Shown: positions 39,801-52,894 of the stretch, one piece after another
Position numbering within the stretch: position 1 is the stretch's first letter
Layout: each line of letters begins with the position of its first letter
Origin: Streptococcus constellatus subsp. constellatus
GTDB lineage: Bacteria > Bacillota > Bacilli > Lactobacillales > Streptococcaceae
Assembly (NCBI RefSeq): GCF_023167545.1
Contig: NZ_AP014647.1
Span: 1,674,001-1,738,000 of the forward strand
Direction of reading: 5' to 3'
Length of the DNA stretch: 64,000 bases
The notes under the pieces: model-generated
The model's input: the letters and a program-made list of their open reading frames with translations, nothing else
The model's database searches: none
What the model was told of the DNA's origin: nothing
Program-made: the position numbers and the translations under genes

Positions 39801-39884
39801 TTAACAATCTAAACTAATGTTAAACAAGAAATTTATCGCTTTCTATGGTAAAATAAGACTAGAAAACTCTACAAGGAGAAGAAC

Positions 39885-40901
39885 ATGGAAAAACAAACAG
39901 TTGCTGTTTTAGGCCCCGGTTCATGGGGTACTGCTTTGGCACAAGTATTAAACGACAATGGACATGAAGTCCGTATTTGGGGGAATCTTGCCGAGCAAAT
40001 CACTGAAATCAACGAACACCATACCAATAAACGCTATTTCAAGGATATCGTTCTCGATGAAAAGATTACTGCCTATTATGACTTAAAAGAAACTCTTGAC
40101 GGTGTTGATGCCATTCTTTTCGTTGTTCCAACAAAAGTCACACGTCTCGTAGCTAAACAAGTGGCTGAAGTATTAGACCATCCAGTCAAAATCATGCACG
40201 CTTCAAAAGGACTCGAACCCGATACTCACAAACGACTTTCCATAATTTTAGAAGAAGAATTATCTCCAAATTTACGAAGCGAAGTGGTTGTCGTCTCTGG
40301 ACCAAGCCATGCTGAAGAAACTATCGTTCGTGATATTACTCTTATCACAGCAGCTTCAAAAGACTTAGAAGTAGCAAAATATGTTCAAGAACTTTTCAGC
40401 AATCACTACTTCCGTCTCTACACTAATACAGATGTCATCGGCGTAGAAACAGCCGGCGCACTAAAAAATATCATTGCTGTCGGAGCAGGTGCCCTTCATG
40501 GTCTCGGTTACGGTGACAATGCCAAAGCTGCCATTATCACACGCGGCTTAGCAGAAATTACTCGTCTTGGCGTCAAACTCGGTGCTAGTCCCTTAACATA
40601 TAGTGGTTTATCCGGAGTAGGAGATTTAATTGTCACAGGAACCTCCGTTCACTCACGTAATTGGCGCGCTGGTGATGCTCTTGGTCGTGGCGAAAAGTTA
40701 GAAGATATTGAAGCCAATATGGGCATGGTTATCGAAGGCATTTCCACCACCAAAGCTGCTTACGAACTCGCACAAGAACTGGGTGTCTATATGCCAATTA
40801 CTCAAGCGATCTATCACGTGATTTATGAAAGCCTTAACATAAAAGACGCCATTTATGATATAATGAATAATGAATTTAAAGCTGAAAACGAATGGTCGTA
40901 A
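39885..40901 (+). CDS. gpsA: NAD(P)-dependent glycerol-3-phosphate dehydrogenase
   Basis: Makes sn-glycerol-3-phosphate from dihydroxyacetone phosphate for phospholipid and teichoic acid synthesis. 338 residues, standard length. N-terminal Rossmann fold with [16 protein letters not shown]; conserved GPSHAEE near residue 140; the catalytic Lys lies in [15 protein letters not shown] near residue 190, and the C-terminal domain follows ([15 protein letters not shown]). ACAAGGAG precedes the ATG. galU follows after 27 bases, so the two form an operon, as in other streptococci. Confidence 0.97.
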   Translation: MEKQTVAVLGPGSWGTALAQVLNDNGHEVRIWGNLAEQITEINEHHTNKRYFKDIVLDEKITAYYDLKETLDGVDAILFVVPTKVTRLVAKQVAEVLDHPVKIMHASKGLEPDTHKRLSIILEEELSPNLRSEVVVVSGPSHAEETIVRDITLITAASKDLEVAKYVQELFSNHYFRLYTNTDVIGVETAGALKNIIAVGAGALHGLGYGDNAKAAIITRGLAEITRLGVKLGASPLTYSGLSGVGDLIVTGTSVHSRNWRAGDALGRGEKLEDIEANMGMVIEGISTTKAAYELAQELGVYMPITQAIYHVIYESLNIKDAIYDIMNNEFKAENEWS

Positions 40902-40928
40902 TTAGCTACTACAAAAAAGGAGGGTCAT

Positions 40929-41828
40929 ATGACTCAAGTAAGAAAAGCTGTTATCCCTGCTGCTGGACTTGGAACTCGTTTCTTGCCAGCAACCAAAGCG
41001 CTCGCCAAAGAAATGCTGCCTATCGTTGACAAACCGACTATTCAATTTATTGTCGAAGAAGCATTAAAGGCCGGTATCAAAGACATCTTGGTCGTAACCG
41101 GAAAATCTAAACGATCTATTGAAGACCACTTTGATTCAAACTTTGAATTGGAGTATAACCTCAAAGAAAAAGGGAAATCTGACCTTTTAAAACTCGTAGA
41201 TGAAACAACTGGTATCGGTCTTCATTTCATTCGCCAAAGCCATCCACGCGGTCTTGGAGATGCCGTTTTACAAGCCAAAGCATTCGTTGGTAACGAACCC
41301 TTTGTCGTTATGCTAGGTGATGATCTGATGGACATTACAAACGACAAAGCAGTTCCGCTAACCAAACAGTTAATGAATGATTACGAAGAAACGCATGCGT
41401 CAACCATTGCTGTCATGAAAGTACCACACGATGACGTTTCGTCTTATGGTGTTATTGACCCACAAAGTGAAGGAGTAAATGGACTCTACAGCGTGGAGAC
41501 CTTTGTTGAAAAACCAAAACCAGAAGACGCACCAAGTAACCTTGCGATTATTGGTCGCTACCTTTTGACACCAGAAATCTTCTCCATTTTGGAAACACAA
41601 GCTCCAGGTGCTGGAAATGAAATTCAACTGACAGACGCCATTGATACTCTCAATAAAACACAAAGAGTATTTGCCCGTGAATTCACAGGTGATCGTTATG
41701 ACGTTGGTGACAAATTTGGCTTTATGAAAACATCTATTGATTACGCCCTCAAGCATCCCCAAATAAAAGATGACATGAAACAATACATCATTGAGTTGGG
41801 TAAGAAATTAGATAAAAAAGAGAACTAA
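40929..41828 (+). CDS. galU: UTP--glucose-1-phosphate uridylyltransferase
   Basis: Produces UDP-glucose for glycolipids, capsule and other wall polysaccharides. 299 residues. Nucleotidyltransferase signature [27 protein letters not shown] start is seen ([18 protein letters not shown]), then [27 protein letters not shown], the Mg-binding LGDD and [29 protein letters not shown] lies before ATG 40929. It is the second gene of the gpsA-galU operon; no clear hairpin terminator was found after it. Confidence 0.97.
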   Translation: MTQVRKAVIPAAGLGTRFLPATKALAKEMLPIVDKPTIQFIVEEALKAGIKDILVVTGKSKRSIEDHFDSNFELEYNLKEKGKSDLLKLVDETTGIGLHFIRQSHPRGLGDAVLQAKAFVGNEPFVVMLGDDLMDITNDKAVPLTKQLMNDYEETHASTIAVMKVPHDDVSSYGVIDPQSEGVNGLYSVETFVEKPKPEDAPSNLAIIGRYLLTPEIFSILETQAPGAGNEIQLTDAIDTLNKTQRVFAREFTGDRYDVGDKFGFMKTSIDYALKHPQIKDDMKQYIIELGKKLDKKEN

Positions 41829-42160
41829 CAGATAGCAATTAGGATTGACAGTAACATCAAAAGTCTCTCCCATCATTACATTTTACTGTAAAAATAGAAA
41901 TCATAACCATCCATCAATGCTCTGCGCCTCAAACATCTAATGATTTGGGTGTAGTTCACAAGCGGGTGGTTTCTTTATCTCGCATCTTTCAGAACGAGAC
42001 GGACTAAAAGACATATCATGATATAAATTTAGAAAAATTATATTTCAACCTCTTTTTTATTTCTTTTCTCACTTTTTATAATTGTGATTCAAAACAAAAG
42101 AAAACATAGAAATAATGAGGATTTTCACTTGCAGAATATATGAATTGTACGTTTGTCAAT
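41829..42160. other. Gene-free AT-rich interval between galU and an insertion sequence
   Basis: About 330 bases with no supportable reading frame, RNA or strong hairpin. A weak TCTCG...CGAGA pair lies near 41979-42000. The stretch may hold the original galU 3' region plus debris from insertion events, but I recognise nothing. Confidence 0.5.
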
Positions 42161-43240
42161 GATGTGAGACCAAACGAAAGTTATCTAAAAACATGATATG
42201 GTATTCTCTACAAGGAGCTAGCTCCTTGTAGAGTTTTTCTTATTTCGATAGGTGACATCCAATTTAAAGTTTGCATAGGCAATCGATTGGATTTGTAGAG
42301 ATAGCGCTCCATCTGTTTGATGAGATCGTCATAGGAATAGAACTGGAGATGTTTGTAGAATCGTTTATTGTCATTGCGATGGCTTCGTTCTACCTTGCCA
42401 TTGTGTCGAGGTGTTCGAGGTTTGATACACTTATGCTCAATCCCCAACTCCTCACAAAGAAGGTCAAGCGGATGGACTTGCTTGGTCTCTCTAAAGTGTG
42501 TAAATTCAACACCATTATCTGTTTGCAGGATTTTGGGCTGATAACCAAAATGACGAATAGCCAATTTCAAAAATTGAACCGTAGAATGAGAGCTTTGCTC
42601 CTTAAAAGGATAGATAAATCGCTCTCTGGAAGCTTCGTCAATGACAGTATACTGATAGAATTTATCAGGGATAGAGCCGGTGTAACAGTGTTTTGGGACA
42701 TATTTGACATCCATTTGCCATTTCACTCCGATTTCGTTCGGCGTATGGTAGGGCTTTGGTTTGTAGGCTTTTTTCTTTAGGAGCTTTGAAGAAGCCTAAT
42801 TTTCTCAGGATACGAAAGAGGGAACAAGGATGTCTGTGGTAACCTTTGTTTGTTTTGAGTTTGTAGAAGATTTCAATCAGAGTAGCTTTAGGATTGCGGC
42901 GGATACACTGTTTGATCCAATTGATTTCTTCATTGGTGTGACTATTTGGATGAGGGGTCAGAGGGCGATGGGATTTGTCTCTTAGAGATTCTTTGCTTCC
43001 ATCGAACCGTTTATTCCAACGCATAAGAGAGGCTTTTGAGACTTTGTATCTCCGGCAGATAAAGGCGACAGAGGTACCGTTGCGATAGGTTTTGACAGCG
43101 TGATAGCGTGTATCCAAAGTATGTGGCAGGTAGCGGATGTTTTGTGGTATACTATTCATGAGAAGATTCCTTTTTTTGATGGGTGTGTCAGAACTAATCA
43201 TATCAAGGTTTCTTCTTTTTTGGTACTCAGGTCTCACATC
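42161..43240 (-). mobile_element. IS481/IS3-like insertion sequence with a frameshifted transposase
   Basis: About 1.08 kb bounded by GATGTGAGACC at 42161-42171 and its inverted copy GGTCTCACATC at 43230-43240. It encodes one helix-turn-helix plus integrase-core transposase on the minus strand. The inverted repeats are short and no target duplication is evident. Confidence 0.78.
42208..43159 (-). pseudogene. Transposase with HTH and rve integrase core, broken by a frameshift
   Basis: The first part (from ATG 43159, MNSIPQNIRYLPHTLDTRYH) has a helix-turn-helix (ICRRYKVSKASLMRWNKRFDG) and ends in FFKAPKEKS. The second frame continues KKKAYKPKPYHTPNEIGVKW and carries the DDE triad: D in QMDVKYVP, D in QTDNGVEF, E in HNGKVERSH. 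The frames join across GAAAAAAGCC near 42768; five As instead of six would give one continuous protein. Either a homopolymer insertion disabled it, or slippage restores some product. Confidence 0.82.
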
Positions 43241-43284
43241 TATTGTAACGCTACATTATTTTAATGGTTAAAGAAATATCATTT

Positions 43285-43313
43285 GTCTTTTTGAACAATA
43301 TATGCTATCATGG
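43285..43313 (+). promoter_or_regulatory. Promoter of the HigBA-type module
   Basis: TTGTCT (43285-43290), 17-base spacer, TATCAT (43308-43313), closely followed by GGAGGTG and ATG 43321. Confidence 0.55.
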
Positions 43314-43320
43314 AGGTGTG

Positions 43321-43689
43321 ATGAAAAAGCTAATATTTGAGTTCTATACAAGGCCAAATGGTCATAATGAATTTGTAGAGTTTTATAAATCCTTACCACA
43401 AAAAGATAGAGAAAAACTACTGGCAACTATTACATGATACAAGAACATGGGCTATTAACTGCCCAGCGTATGGCATGGGTAAAGAAATTAAATAGTGATA
43501 TTTTTGAAATTCGTTCCAAAGTATCATCTAATATTCAACGTACTCTCTACTTTCATGCTGTCGATAATAGATATATTATTACACATGGATTTACCAAAAA
43601 AATCTCAAAAAACACCCATTAATGAAATTAAAAAGGCACAAGTCATCAAAAAAGAATTTGAAGGGGAACAGAAAAATGAAAACAATTAA
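43321..43689 (+). pseudogene. HigB/RelE-type toxin gene, frameshifted twice
   Basis: Starts MKKLIFEFYTRPNGHNEFVE and reaches a TGA at 43435; the next frame continues MIQEHGLLTAQRMAWVKKLN..NIQRTLYFHAVDNRYIITHGFTKK; then a further shift in an A7 run near 43600 is needed to read SQKTPINEIKKAQVIKKEFE to the stop at 43689. The joined protein is a phage Gp49-like/HigB mRNA interferase of about 120 residues. Both lesions disable the toxin as written. It overlaps the start of the antitoxin gene, the usual toxin-first HigBA order. Confidence 0.85.
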
Positions 43690-43951
43690 ATTCAATGATT
43701 TCTTAAATGAACAACTTAATGATAATTCTTTTAATGAGGGCTACCAAGCTGAAAAAGCCATTTTAGAAAGTGCGCTAGCTGTTGCTAATGCTCGCTCAAA
43801 AGCAGGTCTAACACAACGCCAACTTTCAGAATTATCCCATGTTCCTCAATCAACTATCGCTCGTATTGAAAGAGGACATAACACTAGCATTGAAACTATG
43901 AGCAAATTAGCTGTAGCTCTTAAGCAAGAACTAAAAATTAGTATTGGGTAG
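43676..43951 (+). CDS. HigA-type antitoxin, XRE-family
   Basis: 91-residue DNA-binding antitoxin with a Cro/CI helix-turn-helix: AKAGLTQRQLSELSHVPQ-like region (KAGLTQRQLSELSHVPQSTI) and IERGHNTSIETMSKLAVAL. It would bind its partner toxin and repress the operon. The frame is intact although the toxin upstream is broken. ATG 43676 follows AGGGGAA; an earlier in-frame start at 43622 lies within the toxin tail. Ends at a terminator. Confidence 0.88.
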   Translation: MKTIKFNDFLNEQLNDNSFNEGYQAEKAILESALAVANARSKAGLTQRQLSELSHVPQSTIARIERGHNTSIETMSKLAVALKQELKISIG

Positions 43952-43959
43952 TTAGTTTT

Positions 43960-43995
43960 AGAGAGAAGAAGGATAAAAACCTCTTCTCTTTTTCG
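43960..43995 (+). terminator. Terminator after the antitoxin gene
   Basis: AGAGAAGA / TCTTCTCT (8 bp) with a 12-base loop followed by TTTTTC. Confidence 0.8.
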
Positions 43996-44059
43996 TTACC
44001 TAAAATTACCATCCCCAAAAATAAACTAGAAATTTTTAGTAACTTTAAACTCAGATATT

Positions 44060-44099
44060 GAAAAAAAGAAAAGACAAGGTTTCTAAACCTTGTCTTTTC
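44060..44099 (-). terminator. Terminator of the rRNA-tRNA operon
   Basis: AAAAGACAAGGTTT / AACCTTGTCTTTT stem with a short loop, then CTTTTTTT on the minus strand, directly after tRNA-Leu. Confidence 0.92.
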
Positions 44100-44104
44100 A
44101 ACTA

Positions 44105-44188
44105 TACCGGCGGCCGGGGTCGAACCGGCACGTCCTTGCGGACACTGGATTTTGAGTCCAGCGCGTCTGCCAATTCCGCCACGCCGGC
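44105..44188 (-). tRNA. tRNA-Leu(CAA)
   Basis: 84-nt class II tRNA with a long variable arm; anticodon loop CTCAAAA gives CAA. Acceptor GCCGGCG pairs with CGCCGGT, discriminator A. Last tRNA of the cluster. Confidence 0.95.
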
Positions 44189-44196
44189 AAGTTAAA

Positions 44197-44268
44197 CTGG
44201 GGTAGCTGGATTCGAACCAACGCATGAGGGAGTCAAAGTCCCTTGCCTTACCGCTTGGCTATACCCCA
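44197..44268 (-). tRNA. tRNA-Gln(TTG)
   Basis: 72 nt; anticodon loop CTTTGAC gives TTG; acceptor TGGGGTA / TACCCCA. Confidence 0.95.
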
Positions 44269-44281
44269 ATACTATAAAATA

Positions 44282-44355
44282 GGCGAGTGATGGGGATCGA
44301 ACCCACGCATGCCAGAGCCACAATCTGGTGTGTTAACCACTTCACCACACCCGCC
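44282..44355 (-). tRNA. tRNA-His(GTG)
   Basis: Anticodon loop TTGTGGC gives GTG. The extra 5' G (G-1) is encoded and pairs with C73, the tRNA-His identity feature. Confidence 0.95.
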
Positions 44356-44366
44356 ATAATTCTATA

Positions 44367-44437
44367 CACGGGCAGTAGGAATTGAACCCACACTGAAGGT
44401 TTTGGAGACCTTAGTTCTACCTTTAAACTATGCCCGT
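44367..44437 (-). tRNA. tRNA-Trp(CCA)
   Basis: 71 nt; anticodon loop CTCCAAA gives CCA; acceptor ACGGGCA / TGCCCGT, discriminator G. Confidence 0.95.
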
Positions 44438-44443
44438 ACAAGA

Positions 44444-44524
44444 TGGAAGGGGAGGGATTCGAACCCCCGAACCCGAAGGAGCGGATTTACAGTCCGCCGC
44501 GTTTAGCCTCTTCGCTACCCTTCC
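44444..44524 (-). tRNA. tRNA-Tyr(GTA)
   Basis: 81-nt class II tRNA; anticodon loop CTGTAAA gives GTA; long variable arm; discriminator A. Confidence 0.95.
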
Positions 44525-44538
44525 TAATATCAAACAAA

Positions 44539-44611
44539 TGGCGCGAGACGGAATCGAACCGCCGACACATGGAGCTTCAATCCATTGCTCTACCAACTGA
44601 GCTACCGAGCC
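44539..44611 (-). tRNA. tRNA-Phe(GAA)
   Basis: 73 nt; anticodon loop TTGAAGC gives GAA. The acceptor GGCTCGG / TCGCGCC contains a T4:C69 mismatch. Confidence 0.94.
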
Positions 44612-44617
44612 TACCTA

Positions 44618-44691
<74 letters not shown>

Positions 44692-44703
44692 CTATTCCTA
44701 CTA

Positions 44704-44793
44704 AGGAGGATGTGGGATTCGAACCCACGCACGCTTTTACACGCCTGACGGTTTTCAAGACCGTTCCCTTCAGCCAGACTTGGGTAATCCTCC
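44704..44793 (-). tRNA. tRNA-Ser(TGA)
   Basis: 90-nt class II tRNA; anticodon loop CTTGAAA gives TGA; long variable arm; acceptor GGAGGAT / ATCCTCC. Confidence 0.95.
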
Positions 44794-44801
44794 GATAAAT
44801 A

Positions 44802-44873
44802 TAGTCCGTACGGGATTCGAACCCGTGTTACCGCCGTGAAAAGGCGGTGTCTTAACCCCTTGACCAACGGACC
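44802..44873 (-). tRNA. tRNA-Glu(TTC)
   Basis: 72 nt; anticodon loop TTTTCAC gives TTC; acceptor GGTCCGT / ACGGACT with a G1:T72 wobble; discriminator A. Confidence 0.95.
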
Positions 44874-44888
44874 ATGTTATTCTCAAAA

Positions 44889-44962
<74 letters not shown>

Positions 44963-44997
44963 AAGTTCAAAAACTTGGTGTGAACATCTCCGTTCAA

Positions 44998-45068
44998 AGC
45001 GGGTGACGAGAATCGAACTCGCGACAACAGCTTGGAAGGCTGTAGTTTTACCACTAAACTACACCCGC
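44998..45068 (-). tRNA. tRNA-Gly(TCC)
   Basis: 71 nt; anticodon loop CTTCCAA gives TCC; acceptor GCGGGTG / CACCCGC. Confidence 0.95.
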
Positions 45069-45076
45069 TTAAGAAA

Positions 45077-45149
45077 TGGGAGTTAACGGGATCGAACCGC
45101 TGACCCTCTGCTTGTAAGGCAGATGCTCTCCCAGCTGAGCTAAACTCCC
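45077..45149 (-). tRNA. tRNA-Val(TAC)
   Basis: 73 nt; anticodon loop CTTACAA gives TAC; acceptor GGGAGTT / AACTCCC. Its 5' 15 bases are duplicated, once inverted, in the spacer toward 5S rRNA. Confidence 0.95.
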
Positions 45150-45156
45150 TTGGAAT

Positions 45157-45251
45157 GGAGTTTAGCTCAGCCAACGGTGAGAAACTTCGTTTCTCTTATC
45201 CACCGATTGAAATGTCGATTCCCTCTCCATTTCAACTAAGCTAAACTCCCC
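45157..45251 (-). ncRNA. Three-way-junction RNA element between 5S rRNA and tRNA-Val
   Basis: On the transcript strand a 14-bp closing stem, GGAGTTTAGCTTAG / CTGAGCTAAACTCC, encloses an 8-bp hairpin (TTGAAATG / CATTTCAA) and a second hairpin (GAGAAAC / GTTTCTC with GAA loop, plus CGGT/ACCG). The closing-stem arms copy the first bases of tRNA-Val. It is not a tRNA: there is no anticodon or T-arm. It may be an rRNA/tRNA processing element or a relic of tRNA duplication. Confidence 0.55.
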
Positions 45252-45254
45252 TTT

Positions 45255-45370
45255 GCTAAGCGACTACCTTATCTCACAGGGGGCAACCCCCAACTACTTC
45301 CGGCGTTCTAGGGCTTAACTGCTGTGTTCGGCATGGGTACAGGTGTATCTCCTAGGCTATCGTCACTTAA
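45255..45370 (-). rRNA. rrf: 5S ribosomal RNA
   Basis: About 116 nt, from AAGTGACGATAGCC at the 5' side to GTCGCTTAGC at the 3' side, with the conserved CCCATGCCGAACACAG loop. It lies about 250 bases downstream of 23S. Confidence 0.95.
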
Positions 45371-45622
45371 CTATATGAATGGACTCGGTCAAAAGCTTCG
45401 CTTCCTCTATCTCCCAAGCCAAAACATCCACTGGATATTTCGTCCACTCAAAATTGAATAACGCTCTCAAATCGTTTCAAGCATAAACTAAACATTCTGT
45501 GTTCTCAATAAAATTGTACTCGGGTTAAATCCTTGGAAAAAAGATAAATGGTCTGGTGTTCATCGAACACTACTCCCATTCCCTATTTCTCAAGTGGATT
45601 TTACACCCTTAGTAACTAATCT

Positions 45623-48524
<2,902 letters not shown>

Positions 48525-48714
48525 TTATTTTGACCTTTCAGTCATAAACTCATTAATATTCACAGCGTTTCGGTTTATTTTCTTGTTACTATTTGATATC
48601 GTTATTCAATTTTCAATGGGCTAATTAGGTTCGTGTTCAACTTCTTTACCCGTTGAACACCTATCCTATCTTATCTAGTTGAACAAGAATCTCATTTCTT
48701 TGCATCCTAGATAA

Positions 48715-48787
48715 TGGAGCCTAGCGGGATCGAACCGCTGACCTCCTGCGTGCAAAGCAGGCGCTCTCCCAGCTGAGCTAAGGCCCC
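48715..48787 (-). tRNA. tRNA-Ala(TGC) in the 16S-23S spacer
   Basis: 73 nt; anticodon loop TTTGCAC gives TGC; acceptor GGGGCCT / AGGCTCC. Position between 16S and 23S is normal for streptococci. Confidence 0.96.
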
Positions 48788-48837
48788 ACAAGACCTCTCA
48801 AAACTAAACAAAACGAACTCAATGGCTTCCGATTTTT

Positions 48838-50394
<1,557 letters not shown>

Positions 50395-50541
50395 TATAAA
50401 GTTTGAGCTCTCACTCATTTCTGTCACTGACAGATTTATTTTTCTTTTGTTTGACGGACTGTCTCTCAACAGTCGCCTGCACATTGGTTCGTCTTGTTCA
50501 GTTTTCAAAGGTCTTTATCGCCCTCAAGCGACAACTATCTT

Positions 50542-50570
50542 AGTATATCACCTCCTCCTCTTCTTGTCAA
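50542..50570 (-). promoter_or_regulatory. rRNA operon promoter
   Basis: The complement reads TTGACA (50565-50570), 17 bases, TATACT (50542-50547), about 150 bases before 16S and only 30 bases after the comX stop. Confidence 0.85.
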
Positions 50571-50599
50571 TACTTTTTTTCATCTTTTTTTATTTTCCT

Positions 50600-51082
50600 C
50601 TAGCTTTTTCTTTCATCGTAATCTTGTAAGTAGGCCCGTAACTCCCGAAGCATCGCTTGGCGTCCTTGAAACCGTTCATCTGCTAGTAAGCGCTCATACT
50701 GTTCTTGTTTCTCTGGACTTAGCTGCTTTTGATAGCTCTTTAGTTGGGCTCGGAGAATCACCAATTCATCCAAATAGAGTTCTTTCAGGCTGAGCTTGTG
50801 ACCTATCTCGCTCACTTCCTCATAAGCTTGACGGTCTAGTTTGCGCTTTTGGCTTTCTTGTTTGCGCAGGATGTCCTTGATGTGATTACGGAACTTGGTC
50901 TTATAGTAAACATAGAGACGACTTTCTGACTCTACCAGTTGCGGATAGCGACTCACCAACTCATATAAGACCAGCATCCCTTCTTGGTCCCAATCACTTA
51001 ACTCCCACAGGTGGACATAATATTCCCGGCGACACTTCAGTACGATCCCTCTCACTTTGTCATACAACTCCTTGAAGTCCAT
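50600..51082 (-). CDS. comX: Competence-specific sigma factor ComX (SigX)
   Basis: Alternative sigma factor of 160 residues that directs RNA polymerase to CIN-boxes of late competence genes. The N-terminal part, CRREYYVHLWELSDWDQEGM, is the streptococcal ComX signature, and KTKFRNHIKDILRKQESQKRK is the following conserved basic helix; the C-terminus (FQGRQAMLRELRAYL) is region 4-like. Location beside an rRNA operon is typical of streptococcal comX. ATG 51082 follows AAGGAGG. Upstream is TGTTATACT as -10 but no good -35, as expected for an activator-dependent promoter. Confidence 0.95.
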   Translation of the reverse strand: MDFKELYDKVRGIVLKCRREYYVHLWELSDWDQEGMLVLYELVSRYPQLVESESRLYVYYKTKFRNHIKDILRKQESQKRKLDRQAYEEVSEIGHKLSLKELYLDELVILRAQLKSYQKQLSPEKQEQYERLLADERFQGRQAMLRELRAYLQDYDERKS

Positions 51083-51513
51083 TTCATAACCCTCCTTTTT
51101 TCTTTAGTATAACAAGGAGAGGAACATTTGGCTTCCTTCTTTTCTCTTCCGACTTCTATTTGTGCCTTTCTGACAACCTTAGCTCAAGCAATTACACTTC
51201 TGGGATAAATTGTGAACGTTGAGAGAGAAGAGGTTATCTCTATATCGAAAAATTGTATTCATTCTCTCCATTTAAATTTATACAGTCCTCTATACGAATT
51301 TGTTTCTGCCGAAGAATCCTCACAGAGATTACGAAATTTAAATAACGCCTGCTTACGAAATTGCTTTTCCTATAAAAGCAATTTCGTAAACAAGCGTCTA
51401 CGGTGATTATCATAAGATGAGTGTTCCCGCTAGGAAAATCCTAGCGGTAGACCAGAGCTAGACTAAGAGTAACTTGACTCCATCATCATAACACTCAACA
51501 AAATTGATAAAAA
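51083..51513. other. Structured comX-rplQ intergenic region
   Basis: About 430 bases without a supportable gene. It holds the comX -10 (TATACT, complement of 51105-51110), a ~23-bp imperfect hairpin centred at 51372 (TTACGAAATTGCTTTT / AAAAGCAATTTCGTAA is perfect), and a hairpin CCGCTAGGA / TCCTAGCGG at 51428-51450 nested within a GAGTGTT...AACACTC pair. I found no clear ComE or ComR binding site. Confidence 0.6.
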
Positions 51514-51900
51514 TTATACTAATTCAATGATAGCCATTGGCGCTGCATCACCACGACGTGGTTCGGTTTTAAGGATACGAGTATATCCTCCTTTACGTTC
51601 TGCATAACGAGGTGCTAAATCAGAGAATAGTTTTTGAAGGGCAGTAGTTGAAGTATATTTTGCTGTTTCTTCATCATAGTTTTCTGATGCAATTTCATTA
51701 CGTACATAAGCTGCTGCTTGACGGCGTGCATGCAAGTCTCCTCGTTTACCCAAGGTAATCATTTTTTCTACTGTTTTACGGATTTCTTTTGCACGAGCTT
51801 CTGTCGTCACGATTGATTCATTGATAATCAAGTCAGTGGTTAAATCGCGAAGCATTGCTTTACGTTGTGAGCTAGTGCGTCCTAGTTTACGGTAAGCCAT
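51514..51900 (-). CDS. rplQ: Ribosomal protein L17
   Basis: 128-residue large-subunit protein lining the exit tunnel area. [20 protein letters not shown] is the family N-terminus and [20 protein letters not shown] the C-terminal signature. It follows rpoA by 11 bases and is the last gene of the alpha part of the ribosomal supercluster. No strong terminator directly follows; hairpins lie 65-160 bases downstream. Confidence 0.97.
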   Translation of the reverse strand: MAYRKLGRTSSQRKAMLRDLTTDLIINESIVTTEARAKEIRKTVEKMITLGKRGDLHARRQAAAYVRNEIASENYDEETAKYTSTTALQKLFSDLAPRYAERKGGYTRILKTEPRRGDAAPMAIIELV

Positions 51901-51911
51901 GTTTTCCTCCT

Positions 51912-52850
51912 TTATTTATCGTTTTTTAATCCAAGACCGAGATCAGAAAGTTTTACTTTTACCTCTTCAAGACTCTTCCGTCCTAGATTTCTTACTTTCA
52001 TCATTTCAGGTTCAGTTTTTTCTGTCAAATCAAATACAGTATTGATACCAGCTCGTTTCAAGCAGTTGTATGAACGAACTGATAAATCCAATTCCTCAAT
52101 TGTACGATCTAACACACGATCATCTGAAACTTTTTCTGTTTCTTTCATTACATCGGTAGATTTTGCCACTTCAGTTAAATTAGTGAATAAATCCAAATGT
52201 TGCGTTAAAATACGCGCAGAAAGTCCCAAGGCATCTTCTGGAATAATCGTTCCGTCTGTCATGATTTCAAGAGTTAATTTATCAAAACCATCATTGCTAC
52301 CAACGCGAGCTGGTTCAACTTGGTAATTAACCTTTTTCACCGGCGTATAGATTGAATCTACCGCAAGCGTTCCTACTGGTGCATCATCTTTTTTATTTTC
52401 ATCAGCCGGCACATAACCACGCCCTGCATTTACAGTCATAATAGCTTTTAAGCTAGCGCCTTCACCGATTGTAAAAAGATAATGATCAGGATTTACAATT
52501 TCAATATCACTATCTGTCAAAATATCACCGGCAGTAATTTCTGCAGGACCTTCAACATCCAGTTCAATCGTCTTTTCGTCTTCGACGTAAGATTTTACAG
52601 CAATCCCTTTGACGTTCAGAATGATTTGCATCACATCTTCACGGACACCTGGAACTGTATCGAATTCGTGCAATACACCTTCAATATTGATAGATGTTAC
52701 AGCAGCACCTGGTAGAGATGCAAGAAGTACACGACGAAGTGAGTTCCCAAGCGTTGTACCATAACCACGTTCTAGTGGTTCTACTACAAATATGCCGTAG
52801 TCTTTATTTTCATCAATTTTTGTTATATTTGGTTTTTCAAACTCAATCAT
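51912..52850 (-). CDS. rpoA: RNA polymerase subunit alpha
   Basis: 312-residue subunit that nucleates RNA polymerase assembly. N-terminal dimerisation domain ([21 protein letters not shown]) spans about residues 1-230; a flexible linker leads to the C-terminal domain ([35 protein letters not shown]) that binds UP elements and activators. ATG 52850 in the rpsM-rpsK-rpoA-rplQ order. Confidence 0.98.
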   Translation of the reverse strand: MIEFEKPNITKIDENKDYGIFVVEPLERGYGTTLGNSLRRVLLASLPGAAVTSINIEGVLHEFDTVPGVREDVMQIILNVKGIAVKSYVEDEKTIELDVEGPAEITAGDILTDSDIEIVNPDHYLFTIGEGASLKAIMTVNAGRGYVPADENKKDDAPVGTLAVDSIYTPVKKVNYQVEPARVGSNDGFDKLTLEIMTDGTIIPEDALGLSARILTQHLDLFTNLTEVAKSTDVMKETEKVSDDRVLDRTIEELDLSVRSYNCLKRAGINTVFDLTEKTEPEMMKVRNLGRKSLEEVKVKLSDLGLGLKNDK

Positions 52851-52894
52851 TTAGTTACTCCCTCTTAAACGAAAAGCAGTGTAATGGTTTATGA

